Part shown: in pieces, positions 24,141 through 32,277 of the stretch
Position numbering within the stretch: position 1 is the first letter of the stretch
Layout of the letters: each line of letters starts with the position of its first letter
NCBI GenBank assembly: GCA_001799365.1
Contig: MGTI01000053.1
Coordinates: forward strand, 1 to 42,573
Direction of reading: 5' to 3'
Length of the DNA stretch: 42,573 nucleotides
Source of the DNA: Desulfobacterales bacterium GWB2_56_26
GTDB taxonomy: Bacteria; Desulfobacterota; Desulfobulbia; Desulfobulbales; Desulfocapsaceae
The notes under the pieces: model-generated
What the model was told of the DNA's origin: nothing
The model's input: only the letters and a program-made list of their open reading frames with translations
Databases searched by the model: none
Translations under genes and position numbers: made by a program

Positions 24141-24198
24141 GATTCACCTCTTGCAAATGTAACGGGTCGGGAAAGGGCCCCGGGACTTCCGGAGGCTC

Positions 24199-24240
24199 CT
24201 TACCATTGATTTTTTTCCTAAAGTCGGCCAAAATGGTAAG
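24199..24240. promoter_or_regulatory. Inverted repeat in the htpG / phosphoesterase divergent region
   Basis: CTTACCATT (24199-24207) and AATGGTAAG (24232-24240) form a perfect 9-bp inverted repeat with 24 bp between, in the 165-bp space separating divergent htpG and the phosphoesterase gene. The spacing suits a dimeric regulator over a shared control region. An RNA hairpin with a long loop is also possible. Confidence 0.4.
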
Positions 24241-24305
24241 CATCGATCACCTGCTGTCAAGACTTCCCCGGCAGTCGCAACCGCCTCCTTGAACAAGAAA
24301 ACGAC

Positions 24306-24986
24306 ATGAAAATAATAGTCTTCGGCGACATCCATATGGCAACCGGCGAGGCCCGGCGTATTCCGGGAATAGCTGAAGCCGACCTGGTGATCCTGAACGG
24401 CGACCTGACCAACCGCGGCGGGATCAGGGAAGCGAAGATCGTCCTGGACGACATCCTCGGCCTGAACCCGAAGGTGCTCGCCCAGTTCGGCAACATGGAC
24501 CGCCCGGAAGTGAACGACTACCTGGAGAACCTGGGGCTCAACCTTCACGGCCAGGCGCGCCTGATGGGCGGCGAGATCTGCCTGGTCGGTGTCGGCGGCT
24601 CGAATCCCACCCCGTTTCGTACCCCGTCGGAATTCTCCGAGCAGGAGCTGCTGCGCCTCGCCGAACAGGCGATGAGCCAGGGATTGGAGTATAAGAAGCT
24701 TGCCGAACCCCTGCATAGAAGAAGTATCCCGCTGATCCTGATCTGCCATGCGCCGCCTTTGAACACTACCGTCGACACCCTCCGCAGCGGCAGGCATGTC
24801 GGCTCTTCGGCGTTTCGTACCGTTATCGAAAAATATCGACCGGATCTCTGCATCACCGGCCATATCCACGAGGCAAAAGCCAGGGACACCCTGGCCGGCA
24901 CTCCGATTGTCAACCCCGGTGCACTGCGAGGCGGCTGGGTAACCATCCATATCAACCATTCCCAACTGGAAATCGACCTGCAATGA
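24306..24986 (+). CDS. Calcineurin-like metallophosphoesterase
   Basis: 226 residues. The five metal-binding motifs of the family appear in order: Gly-Asp-Ile-His near 8-11, Gly-Asp-Leu-Thr near 32-35, Gly-Asn-Met-Asp near 62-65, Cys-His-Ala-Pro-Pro near 148 and Gly-His-Ile-His-Glu near 185-189. It should be a dinuclear-metal phosphohydrolase in the cytoplasm; the third motif has Asp where many members have His. Sequence does not give the substrate. No signal peptide. The stop overlaps the start of the protoporphyrinogen oxidase gene as ATGA, so the two are translationally coupled. Confidence 0.88.
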   Translation: MKIIVFGDIHMATGEARRIPGIAEADLVILNGDLTNRGGIREAKIVLDDILGLNPKVLAQFGNMDRPEVNDYLENLGLNLHGQARLMGGEICLVGVGGSNPTPFRTPSEFSEQELLRLAEQAMSQGLEYKKLAEPLHRRSIPLILICHAPPLNTTVDTLRSGRHVGSSAFRTVIEKYRPDLCITGHIHEAKARDTLAGTPIVNPGALRGGWVTIHINHSQLEIDLQ

Positions 24987-26383
24987 ACGATCATTATCAG
25001 ACCATTATCATCGGCGGCGGGCTCTCCGGACTCACCGTCGCTCATAAGTTGCGGCTGCAGAAACCCCATCACCGCTTTGTGGTTATCGAAAAAAGCGGCC
25101 GGACCGGCGGTGTTATCGCCACCCACCGCAACCAGGGCTATACCGCCGAAATCGGCCCGCACGGTTTTCTCGACAACTGCCCGGAAAGCAGGCAGATTTT
25201 AGCCGAGACGGGTCTTGACCGGGAATCTCTGCAGGCGCCGCTGATCGATTTTGTCCGGTACGTCTATTTGCACGGCCGGCTGAACCTCATCCCCCAGACC
25301 CCGAAAAAGATCCTGATGGCGCCGCTCATCCCCTGGCAGGCCAAGCTGCGGGTGCTGGCCGAACTCTGGCAGCCGGTGCTGGGCGGCGAGCCGACGGTGG
25401 CCAAATGGGTTGCTCACCGCTTCGGCAAGGCGCTTTTACCCTATGTGGACGCCGTCTATACCGGCACCTATGCCGGCGATTACGACCGCCTGACCATCGA
25501 CAGCGTCATGCCGGGATTACGAGCCCTGGAAAAGGAACACGGCTCGGTGCTGAGGGGAGCACTGCAGCGGCTGCGGGCAAAAAGACAGGAAAAGTCGGTA
25601 AAAACGCCGTTCAGGATGCCGGCCATGACCAGCTTTCCTGAAGGGATGGCCCGTCTGCCGGCAAGACTTGCGGAAAACCTGGCCCCCGGCCGGGACCTTT
25701 TGCTCGATACCGCCGTGACTGCGGTGCACTCCGCGGGCAGCGGCTGGCAGGTGGAGACCGACAAGGGTATGCTGCAGGCAAGTCAAGTGGTGGTCGCCCT
25801 GCCCATCAATGCGGCCTTACGGCTGCTTGCCGCACTCGATCCGGCCATGCCGGAAAAGTCCGTACCTGAGGCTCAACTTGCCACCGTCGTCCTGGGCTTT
25901 GCCGACACAGTCAAGCTGCCGCCGGGCTTTGGCTTTCTTACCCCTGAATGCGAACAGCGTTTTGCCCTCGGCGCCCTCTTTTCCTCGAATATGTTTCCCG
26001 GCCGGGCGCCGGCAGGCCATATCGTTTTTGAAACCCTCGTCGGCGGCAGAAGACATCCGGAACGAGTCGAGCTGGATGACAGAACGCTGACCCGCAAGGC
26101 CTTTGAAGATGTCCGGCAGATTCTCGGCATCGCCATGGAGCCGGCCTACAGCACGGTTTTGCGACCCTGGGGCGGCATTCCCCAGCTCGAACGCAACTAT
26201 CCGGGCCTTCTTGCCTGGCGCAGGAGATTTCTTGCCGCCCACCCCCATCTCCATATCTGCGGCTTCGGCTGGGAAGGCATCGGTATGAACGACATGATGA
26301 AACAGGCGACCCGGGTCGCCGAAGAACTTCTTGCCCCGGGCCGGCGAGAAGAAGTCGCCGAAATCAAAGGGGTCTATTTTTAA
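24983..26383 (+). CDS. hemG: Protoporphyrinogen oxidase, HemY-type flavoprotein
   Basis: 466 residues. The N-terminal FAD motif is Ile-Ile-Gly-Gly-Gly-Leu-Ser-Gly-Leu near 9-17, followed by Glu-Lys-Ser-Gly-Arg-Thr-Gly-Gly near 36-43 and Glu-Ile-Gly-Pro-His-Gly-Phe. Tyr-Thr-Gly-Thr-Tyr-Ala-Gly-Asp is typical of HemY-type enzymes, and the C-terminus has the FAD-contact Cys-Gly-Phe-Gly-Trp-Glu-Gly-Ile-Gly. It oxidises a porphyrinogen to the porphyrin late in haem synthesis. HemY-type enzymes use oxygen in other organisms; in a probable anaerobe another acceptor would be needed. The symbol follows common automated naming; it is unrelated to E. coli flavodoxin-like HemG. A coproporphyrinogen oxidase (CgoX) role cannot be excluded. 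Confidence 0.88.
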   Translation: MNDHYQTIIIGGGLSGLTVAHKLRLQKPHHRFVVIEKSGRTGGVIATHRNQGYTAEIGPHGFLDNCPESRQILAETGLDRESLQAPLIDFVRYVYLHGRLNLIPQTPKKILMAPLIPWQAKLRVLAELWQPVLGGEPTVAKWVAHRFGKALLPYVDAVYTGTYAGDYDRLTIDSVMPGLRALEKEHGSVLRGALQRLRAKRQEKSVKTPFRMPAMTSFPEGMARLPARLAENLAPGRDLLLDTAVTAVHSAGSGWQVETDKGMLQASQVVVALPINAALRLLAALDPAMPEKSVPEAQLATVVLGFADTVKLPPGFGFLTPECEQRFALGALFSSNMFPGRAPAGHIVFETLVGGRRHPERVELDDRTLTRKAFEDVRQILGIAMEPAYSTVLRPWGGIPQLERNYPGLLAWRRRFLAAHPHLHICGFGWEGIGMNDMMKQATRVAEELLAPGRREEVAEIKGVYF

Positions 26384-26484
26384 CACCCCCCACAAGGTGG
26401 ACTCTTTTCAGTACCCCCTTGAGGGGTATAAGTACCTTCACGAAATTCTTTCTTAAAGAAACAAGAATGAATTCCTAAGGTGCT

Positions 26485-26525
26485 AAAAAAACCGCGCCTG
26501 GCTGATCGTGACTGCCAGGCGCGGT
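26485..26525 (-). terminator. Intrinsic terminator of dnaA
   Basis: The minus strand has ACCGCGCCTGGC pairing perfectly with GCCAGGCGCGGT (26525-26514 and 26502-26491) around an 11-nt loop, followed by a T-run at 26490-26485. It begins 28 bp after the dnaA stop. The 100 bp between it and the protoporphyrinogen oxidase gene also holds a small TACCCC-CTTGA-GGGGTA hairpin at 26412-26428. Confidence 0.9.
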
Positions 26526-26553
26526 CTCCCGGGGGGGAACTTGCGGGATATCT

Positions 26554-27891
26554 TCAGAGCTGTTTGACCTTGTTGCTCAGGATCTCCAGCTGGGCGCTGA
26601 CGGAATTGTCCCGCAGCAGCTGGTTGTTGACCACCTTGATCGAATGCAGGACGGTCGAGTGATCGCGGTTGAAGGTTCGGCCGATATCGGCCAACGACTC
26701 TTCGGTATACTTGCGGGCCAGATACATGGCGATCTGCCGTGGAAAGGTGATGGCTTTTTTCCGAGAGCGGGACTGAAGGTCCTGAATGCTTACATTGAAC
26801 TGGCCACTCACCAGTTCACAGATTGCGGCGGCGGACAACACCTGACTTACGCCGACGATCGAGGCCACAACCTCCCGGACCAGATCGAGATCGACATGGC
26901 CGCCGGTCAGTCGCGCCTTGGCCCGCACAGCAATGAGAGCCGATTCGATCTTGCGGATGTCGCCACGAATATGGTTGGCCAGGTAGTCGATCTGATCCTC
27001 GCCCAGCATCAACTGCTGCAGATGCGCCTTCTTCTCGACGATACGGACCCTGGTGGCAATGTCCGGGGCCTTGATCGAAGTCACCAGGCCGGAGGACATC
27101 CGCGACAGGAACTCGTTATCGATGCCCACCAGATCCCGGGGCGCCCGGTTGGCGGTGAGAATTACCCGCTTGCCCGATTTGATCAGCAAGTCGAGAATTT
27201 CATTCAACTCTTCCTGGGTCTTTTTCTTGCCGGTCAGGGCATGGACATCCTCCACCAGCAGGATATCGCAGTTATCATGGTATTTGCGCTTGAAGGCATC
27301 CATGGAGTTGGTCTGAATCCCGCGCACCATCTCCGCCGAAAATTGTTTCGCCGTGAGATAATGAAGTCTCGTCATCGGCGATTCGGCAAAAACCTGATGA
27401 GCCACCGCGTGGGTCAGATGGCTTTTGCCGAGACCGGTATCGCTGTTGATATAGAGACAGGGACCGACCATCCCATCTTTCGCGACGATCGACCTGCAGG
27501 CCGACTCGGCCAGGATGTTGCTCTCGCCCACCATGAATTCATCGAAGGTGTACCGGGGATGCAACGCCTTGAATTTAGAATTATTTTCCGGAATAAAGGG
27601 CAGCCGCATCGGGGTCCCGGCGGAAGATTTCGCTGCCGTCCCGACCACCACGGCCGGACGGCCCTCCTCGCAAAGCGCCACTTTCGCCGCAACCAAGCCG
27701 TTTTCCTGCATCTTTTCTTCGATCACACCGAGAAAATTCTGCTTGATGTAGGCGCTGAAATATCTATCCGGGGTCGAGAGAGAGAGACGTTCCCCCTGAA
27801 GCTGAACAAACTTGATTGGCTCTATCCACAAGTTGTAGATATTCTCCGCCAGCGTTTCTTTTAAACTCTCTTTCACTTTCTCCCAGACCAT
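26554..27891 (-). CDS. dnaA: Chromosomal replication initiator DnaA, divergent Walker motifs
   Basis: 445 residues. Domain I is at about 1-75; a short linker to about 105; AAA+ domain III about 106-325; and DNA-binding domain IV at the C-terminus with the signature Ile-Gly-Arg-Thr-Phe-Asn-Arg-Asp-His-Ser-Thr-Val near 403-414. The P-loop is Ser-Asp-Thr-Gly-Leu-Gly-Lys-Ser at 150-157, with Ser in place of the first Gly, and Walker B is Leu-Leu-Val-Glu-Asp-Val near 211-216, with Glu where most DnaA proteins have Asp. I believe similar variants occur in related Desulfobacterota, so this is probably a lineage form, not a defect. It opens oriC in its ATP form. The putative origin lies directly upstream. 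A near-consensus DnaA box (CTATCCACA, 27822-27830) lies inside the gene start. Confidence 0.95.
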   Translation of the reverse strand: MVWEKVKESLKETLAENIYNLWIEPIKFVQLQGERLSLSTPDRYFSAYIKQNFLGVIEEKMQENGLVAAKVALCEEGRPAVVVGTAAKSSAGTPMRLPFIPENNSKFKALHPRYTFDEFMVGESNILAESACRSIVAKDGMVGPCLYINSDTGLGKSHLTHAVAHQVFAESPMTRLHYLTAKQFSAEMVRGIQTNSMDAFKRKYHDNCDILLVEDVHALTGKKKTQEELNEILDLLIKSGKRVILTANRAPRDLVGIDNEFLSRMSSGLVTSIKAPDIATRVRIVEKKAHLQQLMLGEDQIDYLANHIRGDIRKIESALIAVRAKARLTGGHVDLDLVREVVASIVGVSQVLSAAAICELVSGQFNVSIQDLQSRSRKKAITFPRQIAMYLARKYTEESLADIGRTFNRDHSTVLHSIKVVNNQLLRDNSVSAQLEILSNKVKQL

Positions 27892-28440
27892 ATAGAACCC
27901 CTTCCCCCTTGGTAAAAACAGATATGACCCGAATAAAAGCGATTCGGCTTAGGACAAACAAGCATCAGAACCCGATGGATAGTTAAAAACGGCTGCTTAT
28001 CAGCCTTGTCTCGCAGTACTTCAGAATATTGTCATGCAGACCCGCACGACGGGTGTTTTTCTGGGGCCAGAATTAACTCCACTTTTCTCTGGCAGTCAAA
28101 GACGATTTACCGATGTTTTCTTATAAGGTTGGCGTGTTAGATACCCTCCTCTGGATCCCCCGAAATGGTTGAATCTGTGATTTTCATCAACGGGGAAGCC
28201 CGGTTTTCGAGGCATCTGGCGCTATCCATCTTTTCTCGCGACATCTGGCACCCTTAGCCTCTTATCCACAAAGTTATCAACAATTTCATAAAAAAATTGA
28301 TCTTAACCAATCTCTGTTTTGCTGGTTTTTCCTGTATTTTTCTCCATATTATTTGAATATCTCGATTGTATGTACGTCATTTCGCGGGCTTCAGACGATC
28401 TAAGAAAAAAGTTAATTTTTTTCCATGATAAAGGCTGGTT
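27892..28440. other. Probable chromosomal replication origin (oriC) between dnaA and comF
   Basis: A 549-bp non-coding region upstream of dnaA. It contains one perfect DnaA box, TTATCCACA at 28262-28270, a near-consensus TTATCAACA at 28274-28282 in the same orientation, and weaker TATCCA cores at about 28222 and, inverted, at about 27975. From 28283 to 28435 the sequence is markedly AT-rich, with A and T runs, and could be the unwinding element. The dnaA promoter must also be here. No coding frame in this region is convincing. The position next to dnaA, box cluster and AT-rich block together support an origin. Confidence 0.72.
28262..28282 (+). promoter_or_regulatory. DnaA box pair
   Basis: TTATCCACA (28262-28270, perfect consensus) and TTATCAACA (28274-28282, one mismatch) stand 3 bp apart in the same orientation, next to the AT-rich segment that follows. 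Their position fits DnaA loading beside the unwinding element. Confidence 0.75.
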
Positions 28441-29187
28441 TCAGCGGCCGCCTCCGGTCATACTCGCCCGCGCCAAGGTTATCACCCTCACCTCCCTGGC
28501 CCCGTGATTCTTCAGAACCCTGCTGCATGCCTCGACGGTGGTTCCCGTGGTGAAGACATCGTCGACCAGGCAGACGATCGACCGGTCGGGCTGGAAAGAA
28601 CGGTTCAACCGGAAGGCATTCTTCAGGTTTTTCCGCCGGTCGATGCCGCGCAGCTCGGTCTGCGCCACCGTATTTCTAACCCGGATCAGGCCATCGGGGA
28701 GGATCGTCCGTTCCCGTCCCGCAAAAAACAGCCGGGCAAGGACCGCAGCCTGATTAAGCCCTCGCCCCCGCAGCCGCAAGCGGTGCAGGGGAACCGGAAC
28801 AATAACGTGACAGTCGGCAAAAAGAGACAGATCAGCCCTCAGGGCGAGGTCTGCGAGGGCACCGGCTACAGAAGTGTCGCCGCCAAATTTCAGCTTATGA
28901 ACCAGTTGCCGCACGGCCGTCTCGTATCTGACGAGAGACCGGGCGAGATCGTACGACGGAGGTGTGGTAAGGCAGGCGCCGCAGAGGTGCCCGTGGCCGC
29001 CCGGCCGGTCGAGTTGCTCCATGCCGCAGATGGGGCAGAGAGGCTCGCGCAGGAAGCGGATGTTGCTCGTGCAGTCCGGACAGAGTTTTGCCGGACTGCC
29101 AACCGCAAGCCTTACGCCGCAGGAACCGCATACCGGCGGAAAAAGCAGGTCCATGCATCCCATTTTCATCTTGGCAAGGACTTTCAT
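28441..29187 (-). CDS. comF: ComF family phosphoribosyltransferase-like protein
   Basis: 248 residues. The N-terminus has Cys-x2-Cys zinc-finger pairs (Cys-Gly-Ser-Cys, Cys-Pro-Asp-Cys, Cys-Pro-Ile-Cys, Cys-Gly-Ala-Cys). The C-terminal type I PRTase-like domain has Val-Pro-Leu-His-Arg-Leu-Arg-Leu-Arg-Gly and the PRPP-type motif Leu-Val-Asp-Asp-Val-Phe-Thr-Thr-Gly-Thr-Thr. ComF/GntX proteins are linked to DNA uptake in competent bacteria and to use of external DNA; their enzymatic role is unsettled. ATG at 29187 follows a G-rich ribosome site. It ends at the edge of the putative origin and is read in the same direction as dnaA. Confidence 0.92.
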   Translation of the reverse strand: MKVLAKMKMGCMDLLFPPVCGSCGVRLAVGSPAKLCPDCTSNIRFLREPLCPICGMEQLDRPGGHGHLCGACLTTPPSYDLARSLVRYETAVRQLVHKLKFGGDTSVAGALADLALRADLSLFADCHVIVPVPLHRLRLRGRGLNQAAVLARLFFAGRERTILPDGLIRVRNTVAQTELRGIDRRKNLKNAFRLNRSFQPDRSIVCLVDDVFTTGTTVEACSRVLKNHGAREVRVITLARASMTGGGR

Positions 29188-29511
29188 TGTCTGCCCCCTG
29201 CCCGTTCTTGAATATGTACCATACCCCCTCTCCTTAATTCTTCCGCCTTACCGGGGATAACCGGGCCCGGCGGGAAAAATATGTCCACGCTACTCTAGCA
29301 CAGGTTTCCCACATTTTTCTTGCTCCACCACATGCAAGCTTTGCAAATCATTTGAAACATGGCATAATACCCGCGATTTTCGGTCAGTCTCGGCAACAGG
29401 CCTACCGAGAACCGTCCGGCAATACATAACAATGGAATCACACGCTCCTTTTCAGTTTCGCTGCCTGCGGCCGCTTGCGACCGCAGGTGAAAGAATTACA
29501 GGAAGGTATCT
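29188..29511 (+). promoter_or_regulatory. comF-bamA divergent region with bamA promoter and leader hairpin
   Basis: This 324-bp gene-free stretch holds a promoter candidate for bamA: TTGCAA at 29341-29346, a 16-bp spacer and CATAAT at 29363-29368. The transcript would carry a leader of about 135 nt. Within it lies a stable hairpin at 29464-29487: CCTGCGG and CCGCAGG pair outside an inner CGC-TT-GCG stem, with one mismatch. It ends 24 nt before the bamA ATG and could modulate translation or act as a pause. The ribosome site AGGAAGG is 7 nt from the ATG. Nothing else is recognisable. Confidence 0.5.
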
Positions 29512-32205
29512 ATGACTGTATCCAGGAAGATAGTCAATTGCGTTTCGGGAAGAGTTTGCCTTTTCAACCGTCTTGCCCTGCTGGTCTTGCTCACCGTTGT
29601 GTATGCCCTGCCTGCCTGGGCGGCGAGTGACAAGATCAGTTTCCTGCCCCTCAACGTGCACAGTCCGTTTGATGCCGAACAAATACAATCGCGCACCGAC
29701 AGTGAACTGCGGTCGGTGCTGGCGACAGCCGACCTGCCGCTTCTCCCCCGCAACGAGGCGGAAAAGCTCGTCGATTACAAGGCAGCCTGGCCGCCGCCGG
29801 CCACGGTACTACAGAATGTTGCCGACAAAATCAAGGTTGACAATCTCGCCGTGGGCAACCTCACGGTAATCGGCAACAAGATCAGCATCGACGTCAAACT
29901 CTTTGACCTCCTTGCCCCGGGCAAACCGACCTTTTACTTCCAGACCGCCGACTCGATTGAAGGCGTACGGAATGCTTTCGTCAAGATCGCCGCCGAAATC
30001 AGAAACTATCTCGACAAGGATATCCGCATTGGCGCCATCGCCCCCGAAGGAAATGAGCGCATCGACTCCGGCGCGATCCTGCGCAAGATCAAGACCAAAC
30101 CCGGAGATGCCTACAGTCCGGCGACCCTTCGCGACGATCTGAAAGAGATTTATAAAATGGGGTATTTCGACAATGTCCAGATCGACATGGAGGATACGCC
30201 AGCCGGCAAGAAGGTGGTGTTCCGGGTGACCGAGAAACCGCTCATCAACACCGTAACGTTCGAAGGAATCGACGAACTGAAGGAAGAGGATGTCAAGGCC
30301 GCGGCCAACATCAAGGAACAATTCATTCTCAATCCGGTCAAGATAAGCGAGGCGGAAGAGGCGATCCGGCAACTCTATAAAACCAAGGGCTTTTACAATA
30401 GCAAGGTTACCTCCTCCATCAGCTACCCGAGCGATAAGGGCGCGGGCGTCGTCTTCAAGATAGAGGAAGGCGAAAAGATTTACATCAAAGAGATAACCGT
30501 AGAAGGCAACGTAACCTTCGATGACGACGAACTCCTTGACGAAATCGAGACCGGCGAGAAGTGGTTCATGTCCTGGCTCACCGACGCCGGGCTTCTCGAT
30601 ATGAATAAGATCCAGCAGGATGCCCAGCGCATTGTCGCCTTTTACAACAATCACGGCTTCCTCGAAGCAAAGATCGGCGAACCGCAGATCCGGCAGGAAA
30701 AAGAGTGGCTGTTCGTCAAATTCGTGGTCGAGGAAGGACCGCGCTACCGTGTCGGCACGGTGGATTTCACCGGCGATCTGCTCGGCGACAAGGAGAAACT
30801 GCTGTCGCTTGTCGAGATCCGAAACAAGGAGTATGTGAGCAGACAGCAGATCAGGGACGATATCCTCAAGCTTACCGATCATTATGCCGAATCCGGCTAT
30901 GCCTTCGCCAGCATCCGGCCGCAAACCGAAAAAGCCCCCTCGGGCGACCGGATGGATATCACCTTCAAGATCAGCAAAGGCAATCTGGTCTATATCGACC
31001 GGATCACCATCAAGGGCAATACCCGGACGAGAGACAACGTCATCCGCCGCGAGCTCCGCATCGCCGAGGGCGGCGTCTTCGATTCCAAGGCCCTGCGTGA
31101 GAGCACCCAGGCCCTGCAGCGCTTGATGTATTTCGAGGAGGTGAATATCACCCCCGAGCCGTCGCTTGACCCCGACCGGATGAATGTAGTGATCGACGTC
31201 AAGGAAAAGAGCACGGGAACCTTCAGTGTAGGCGCGGGGTACAGCTCAGCCGACAACCTGATCGTCATGGGCCAGGTCTCCGAAAACAACTTTCTAGGCC
31301 GGGGCGACACCCTTTCGTTGAGCGGCAACCTCAGCGGCAAAAGTTCCCGATACAACCTCGGTTACACCAATCCGCATCTGAACGATTCGGCGCTCTCCTG
31401 GGGGCTCGATCTGTTCGATACGGAACGGGAATATGACGACTATACTAAGGATTCCATCGGCGGCGGCATCCGCGCCGGCTATCCTATCTTCGAGAAGTGG
31501 CAGCTGTTTGGCAATTACAGCTATACCGACACGGATCTCACCGACGTTACCGAAGATGCCTCCTTTATCATCAGGAATTCCGTCGATCTCCACGTTACCA
31601 GTGCGGTCAAGCTCTCGCTGGTCCGGGATACCCGTAACAAGCGGTACGGTGCCTCGGAAGGTTCGCGGAACTCGGTCAGTGTCAAATACGGCGGCGGACC
31701 GTTCGGGGGCGATGCGGAATTCACCAAGGTCGAAGGATCGACCGGCTGGTACTTCCCGATGCCTCTGCGGACTATATTCCATTTCAGTCTGAATGCAGGT
31801 CAGGTTTTCGAAAACGAAACGGACAAGCTGCCGGTTTACGAACGCTTCTACCTGGGTGGTCTCAACTCGATCCGCGGCTTCAAGTATGCCAAGGTGAGCC
31901 CCATCGATCCCTTGTCCGGGGATCGCATCGGCGGCGACAAGATGTGGTACGGCAACACCGAAGTGGTCTTTCCGCTGCTTGAAACCCAGGGTCTGATGGG
32001 CGTGCTCTTCTTTGATACCGGTCAGGTACTGAACGATGACGAGGACTGGGCGGACGCCAGCGACTCGATCAAGAAGGCGACGGGCGTGGAGGTTCGCTGG
32101 CTCTCGCCCATGGGCCCCTTACGTCTGGTCTGGGGCTACAACCTCGAACCCATAAACGGTGAAGACGATTCCGTCTGGGACTTCAGCGTCGGCGGCGTTT
32201 TCTGA
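29512..32205 (+). CDS. bamA: Outer membrane assembly factor BamA with extra N-terminal periplasmic domain
   Basis: 897 residues, longer than typical BamA (about 800). A signal peptide ends near residue 38 (Pro-Ala-Trp-Ala-Ala). Residues about 40-170 form an additional alpha/beta domain (Ile-Ser-Phe-Leu-Pro-Leu-Asn-Val at its start) resembling TolB-N-like domains. Five POTRA domains follow from about 171 to 580, and then a 16-strand barrel. The lid-loop motif Ser-Ile-Arg-Gly-Phe is near 787, and the protein ends in Phe, as expected for Bam-inserted barrels. BamA is the core of the machine that folds outer membrane proteins, so this organism has an outer membrane. ATG at 29512 has AGGAAGG upstream. 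It is not followed by ompH/skp, an unusual context. Confidence 0.94.
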   Translation: MTVSRKIVNCVSGRVCLFNRLALLVLLTVVYALPAWAASDKISFLPLNVHSPFDAEQIQSRTDSELRSVLATADLPLLPRNEAEKLVDYKAAWPPPATVLQNVADKIKVDNLAVGNLTVIGNKISIDVKLFDLLAPGKPTFYFQTADSIEGVRNAFVKIAAEIRNYLDKDIRIGAIAPEGNERIDSGAILRKIKTKPGDAYSPATLRDDLKEIYKMGYFDNVQIDMEDTPAGKKVVFRVTEKPLINTVTFEGIDELKEEDVKAAANIKEQFILNPVKISEAEEAIRQLYKTKGFYNSKVTSSISYPSDKGAGVVFKIEEGEKIYIKEITVEGNVTFDDDELLDEIETGEKWFMSWLTDAGLLDMNKIQQDAQRIVAFYNNHGFLEAKIGEPQIRQEKEWLFVKFVVEEGPRYRVGTVDFTGDLLGDKEKLLSLVEIRNKEYVSRQQIRDDILKLTDHYAESGYAFASIRPQTEKAPSGDRMDITFKISKGNLVYIDRITIKGNTRTRDNVIRRELRIAEGGVFDSKALRESTQALQRLMYFEEVNITPEPSLDPDRMNVVIDVKEKSTGTFSVGAGYSSADNLIVMGQVSENNFLGRGDTLSLSGNLSGKSSRYNLGYTNPHLNDSALSWGLDLFDTEREYDDYTKDSIGGGIRAGYPIFEKWQLFGNYSYTDTDLTDVTEDASFIIRNSVDLHVTSAVKLSLVRDTRNKRYGASEGSRNSVSVKYGGGPFGGDAEFTKVEGSTGWYFPMPLRTIFHFSLNAGQVFENETDKLPVYERFYLGGLNSIRGFKYAKVSPIDPLSGDRIGGDKMWYGNTEVVFPLLETQGLMGVLFFDTGQVLNDDEDWADASDSIKKATGVEVRWLSPMGPLRLVWGYNLEPINGEDDSVWDFSVGGVF

Positions 32206-32237
32206 TCCTTCCCAAAAAAGAGCAAGATAGTTATACT

Positions 32238-32270
32238 GCCGGTTATGCCGTAAGGCTAACCGGCACTTTT
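32238..32270 (+). terminator. Probable terminator between bamA and mfd
   Basis: GCCGGTTA and TAACCGGC form an 8-bp stem at 32238-32264, with a GCC/GGC inner pairing, followed by ACTTTTG. The run of four T is short, so read-through into mfd (ATG at 32278) is possible. Confidence 0.5.
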
Positions 32271-32277
32271 GTTGACG

